A DNA stretch of 64,000 nt from the NCBI RefSeq assembly GCF_000213555.1, contig NZ_GL891979.1, positions 538,885 through 602,884 of the forward strand, given 5' to 3'. The stretch comes from Dysgonomonas gadei ATCC BAA-286. Its GTDB lineage: Bacteria; Bacteroidota; Bacteroidia; Bacteroidales; Dysgonomonadaceae. Numbering within the stretch: position 1 is the stretch's first letter; each line of letters begins with the position of its first letter. The notes beneath the pieces were generated by a model. The model was given only the letters and a program-made list of their open reading frames with translations, ran no database searches and was not told the origin of the DNA. Shown piece by piece: positions 62,130 through 64,000 of this stretch. The translations under genes and the position numbers were made by a program.

Positions 62130-64000
62130 ATGAATTATATTAGCAATCGCTTTTTGTTTTTTATTCTGCTGTTTATAAGTCTCTTGCCATTGGTCGGAAT
62201 ATATGCGGACGGATCAAAGGATCTATATCCAAGCGGCACAACAGGCAATAGGGCATATTTAAGATCCAATACAGGAGTTACTGAAAACTGGCCTTTTCCT
62301 AACAGGGGAACACATTTTGTATATGCAGAGGTTGGAGAAACCATTACTTTAGCATCGAGTGCTCAGTCCGGTACCACTAAACGTATTAGATTATACGCAC
62401 CTAATGGTAATGAGGTTACATTAACTGTTGCTAATAACCAGGGAAATATAGCTGATAGAAATGCCGAATTAGCCGGGCCGCGCAGAGTGGGGCAGGCTGC
62501 CGGTGATAACAGGTATTTACCTATCTATTATACTGTGCCGGCAGGAGCAGCAGGTATTTACAAAGTTGAATTTGATGGAACAGGAAACAATAGTGGAAGT
62601 GTAACAGGAGCGGCTACCAGCTTATCTCAACCGTCCAATTCAAGTTATGTGGCAGGATGGGATGTATCTGTGATTAACACTACTAATACAGACTTCATAA
62701 AAGGGCGGGTGTATACCAATGTACTGAATATGTCGGTAGCATCATCTACTACAACAGGATTCTACGGACTAGTATATGTACTGACTAAAGATGGCTACAC
62801 CTACCGGGTAAATAATAATGGGAATAATGGTATTTATTTCACTTTCTTTGTTAATAACAATGGTTTCGTAAATGCGACAACAAAAGTTCCCATATATAAA
62901 AGTCTGAATACTACTACAGGTATTGGAAATCAGGTTCACGACCCGAATCTGGCAGATACAGATGTTAGTATTACACATAAATTATTCTATACTCAGCCTA
63001 GCGCCGACCTGCCTTTAGATGTAGAAGTCAGTGGAGCTGTCCCGGGAGGGAAAACCTGGCTGAAAAATACGATTGTAGTGCCTAAAGTTGAAGAGGTTAA
63101 GGTTCTGGGGACAGATAATACAGAGGGACAGATATCGTCGAAGGGCGGATATATAAGATTTAAGACCGAATCTCAGGGAACGTTTACGATAAAGATAGAA
63201 AGTACAGGCACTCCCGCCTTTACTACCCGGCATATGTATGGGGCAGCCAAAATAGGTGAAAATAGTGTATATTGGGATGGAAAAGACGGGGATAATATTC
63301 CTATTCCGGCAGGGCATGTACCTGCAAAAATAACAGTGCAATTGCAAGGTGCAGAGGTGCATTTTCCCTTCTTCGATATGGAGATGAATCTGAGAGGAAC
63401 AATCATCGAATTATTAGATCACAATAATTTAAATAATGTATTATCCGATATTGTTTATTGGGACGATTCGAATATAACAATTAACAGTAATAATAATAGC
63501 GGTAGCAGTTCCAGTCCGGTAAATAACAGCCATCTGCCACCTACTAACAGTAGTGGTATCTCCAGTAACAGTAATGGACATAAATGGGCAGTAGGGATTT
63601 CGAATGCATCCAATGGATTTGGAAACGAGAAGTCTATAGATACATGGACATTTATAAAAGGAGAGGAGAAAACAATAGAAACGGCTGTTACTATAAAAGA
63701 AGCAGATCTTCAGGTGTCATCTGTTACGGTTGATAAAACTTCTGTCCGGCTGGAAGAGGAAGATATAAACGGAGATTATAATCCGACAATATTATCCTAC
63801 ACTGTAAAGGTTAAGAATAATGGTCCCAGCGATGTCGTAGGCGCGCCTTTTACATTTACTCTTCCAAAAGGATTTGACGGAACGGGTTATACAGCTGTTT
63901 TCAATAGCAATGGTTGTGGAACGGAATCGGTAGTTATAGTTTACGATGCAGTTAAACGCCAGTATTCATCCTCGCTTAATCTGCCCGATGGCTGTGAAAT
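62130..64000 (+). CDS. Large extracellular adhesin-like protein, C-terminus beyond window
   Basis: I translated this frame by hand; it is open from ATG 62130 to base 64000 (623 codons) without a stop. Signal peptide NRFLFFILLFISLLPLVGIY. The mature start YPSGTTGNRAYLRSNTGVTE leads to several beta-sandwich domains (VYAEVGETITLASS, FIKGRVYTNVLNMSVASSTT). A low-complexity Asn/Ser stretch (about 448-485) follows. The last part is a DUF11/CARDB-like domain (LSYTVKVKNNGPSDVVGAPF, FTLPKGFDG). Secreted adhesins of this kind often end in a T9SS or gliding-type C-terminal domain, out of view here. It follows the fimbrillins by 82 bases and could be the fimbrial tip adhesin or an independent surface protein. 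Confidence 0.78.
   Translation, partial: MNYISNRFLFFILLFISLLPLVGIYADGSKDLYPSGTTGNRAYLRSNTGVTENWPFPNRGTHFVYAEVGETITLASSAQSGTTKRIRLYAPNGNEVTLTVANNQGNIADRNAELAGPRRVGQAAGDNRYLPIYYTVPAGAAGIYKVEFDGTGNNSGSVTGAATSLSQPSNSSYVAGWDVSVINTTNTDFIKGRVYTNVLNMSVASSTTTGFYGLVYVLTKDGYTYRVNNNGNNGIYFTFFVNNNGFVNATTKVPIYKSLNTTTGIGNQVHDPNLADTDVSITHKLFYTQPSADLPLDVEVSGAVPGGKTWLKNTIVVPKVEEVKVLGTDNTEGQISSKGGYIRFKTESQGTFTIKIESTGTPAFTTRHMYGAAKIGENSVYWDGKDGDNIPIPAGHVPAKITVQLQGAEVHFPFFDMEMNLRGTIIELLDHNNLNNVLSDIVYWDDSNITINSNNNSGSSSSPVNNSHLPPTNSSGISSNSNGHKWAVGISNASNGFGNEKSIDTWTFIKGEEKTIETAVTIKEADLQVSSVTVDKTSVRLEEEDINGDYNPTILSYTVKVKNNGPSDVVGAPFTFTLPKGFDGTGYTAVFNSNGCGTESVVIVYDAVKRQYSSSLNLPDGCE

Noticed and set aside
1..64000. CRISPR arrays, tRNA or rRNA genes, integrases or transposases
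   Set aside because: No regularly spaced repeats, no cloverleaf or rRNA-like sequence and no recombinase or transposase motif was seen on either strand.

Overview
The window reads as a Bacteroidales chromosome, most like Dysgonomonas or a relative. The grounds are paired SusC/SusD polysaccharide utilisation loci (PULs), type IX secretion signatures, an Mfa1/Mfa2-type fimbrial operon, AT-rich intergenic DNA and promoters of the Bacteroidetes TTTG / TAnnTTTG type. The genus is an inference; no rRNA or marker gene is present.

Layout. 1-4.1 kb: the N-terminal part of a Gfo/Idh/MocA oxidoreductase, a TPR-type membrane regulator (DUF6377), a VOC protein and a Crp/Fnr regulator. 4.2-10.3 kb: a large GH2 enzyme and a membrane-spanning LamG-Kelch-SARP-like regulator, both on the minus strand. 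10.9-26.4 kb (plus strand): PUL 1, with a CBM6-like lipoprotein, SusC, SusD, two small lipoproteins, a terminator, a 1435-residue tandem beta-helix protein ending in a type IX secretion tail, a GH3 with PA14 domain, and a PorV-like type IX shuttle protein. 26.8-50.9 kb: PUL 2, a mannan locus. The minus-strand set is SusC, SusD, surface glycan-binding protein, CBM35-GH26, DUF1080, GH130, GPH transporter, AGE epimerase, GH26 and GH97. GH3 on one side and GH5_7 plus two GH28-like proteins on the other are on the plus strand. 51.0 kb: an AraC regulator. 52.5-64 kb: an HTH regulator, a 1.47-kb gene-free stretch with two related RNA hairpins, then a fimbrial operon (DUF3575, DUF3868/OmpA, Mfa1 major subunit, Mfa2-like and two more fimbrillin lipoproteins) and a large adhesin cut by the window end.

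How the genes work together. In PUL 2, surface GH26 enzymes and GH5_7 would cut mannan, SusCD would import oligosaccharides, and GH97 (alpha-galactose) and GH3 (beta-linked sugar) would remove decorations. The GPH transporter would import mannobiose, which the AGE epimerase turns into mannosylglucose and GH130 phosphorolyses. The combination fits galactomannan or galactoglucomannan. PUL 1 is of unknown substrate. Its notable feature is that a putative type IX cargo enzyme and a PorV-like protein, the outer-membrane shuttle of that system, sit in one gene cluster.

Mobile and repeat DNA. A 499-bp MITE-like element with perfect 19-bp terminal inverted repeats and a probable 5-bp TTAAA target duplication interrupts the PUL 2 operon. 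A pair of inverted dispersed repeats flanks the GH3-GH97-GH26 block. No CRISPR array, tRNA, rRNA or transposase was found.
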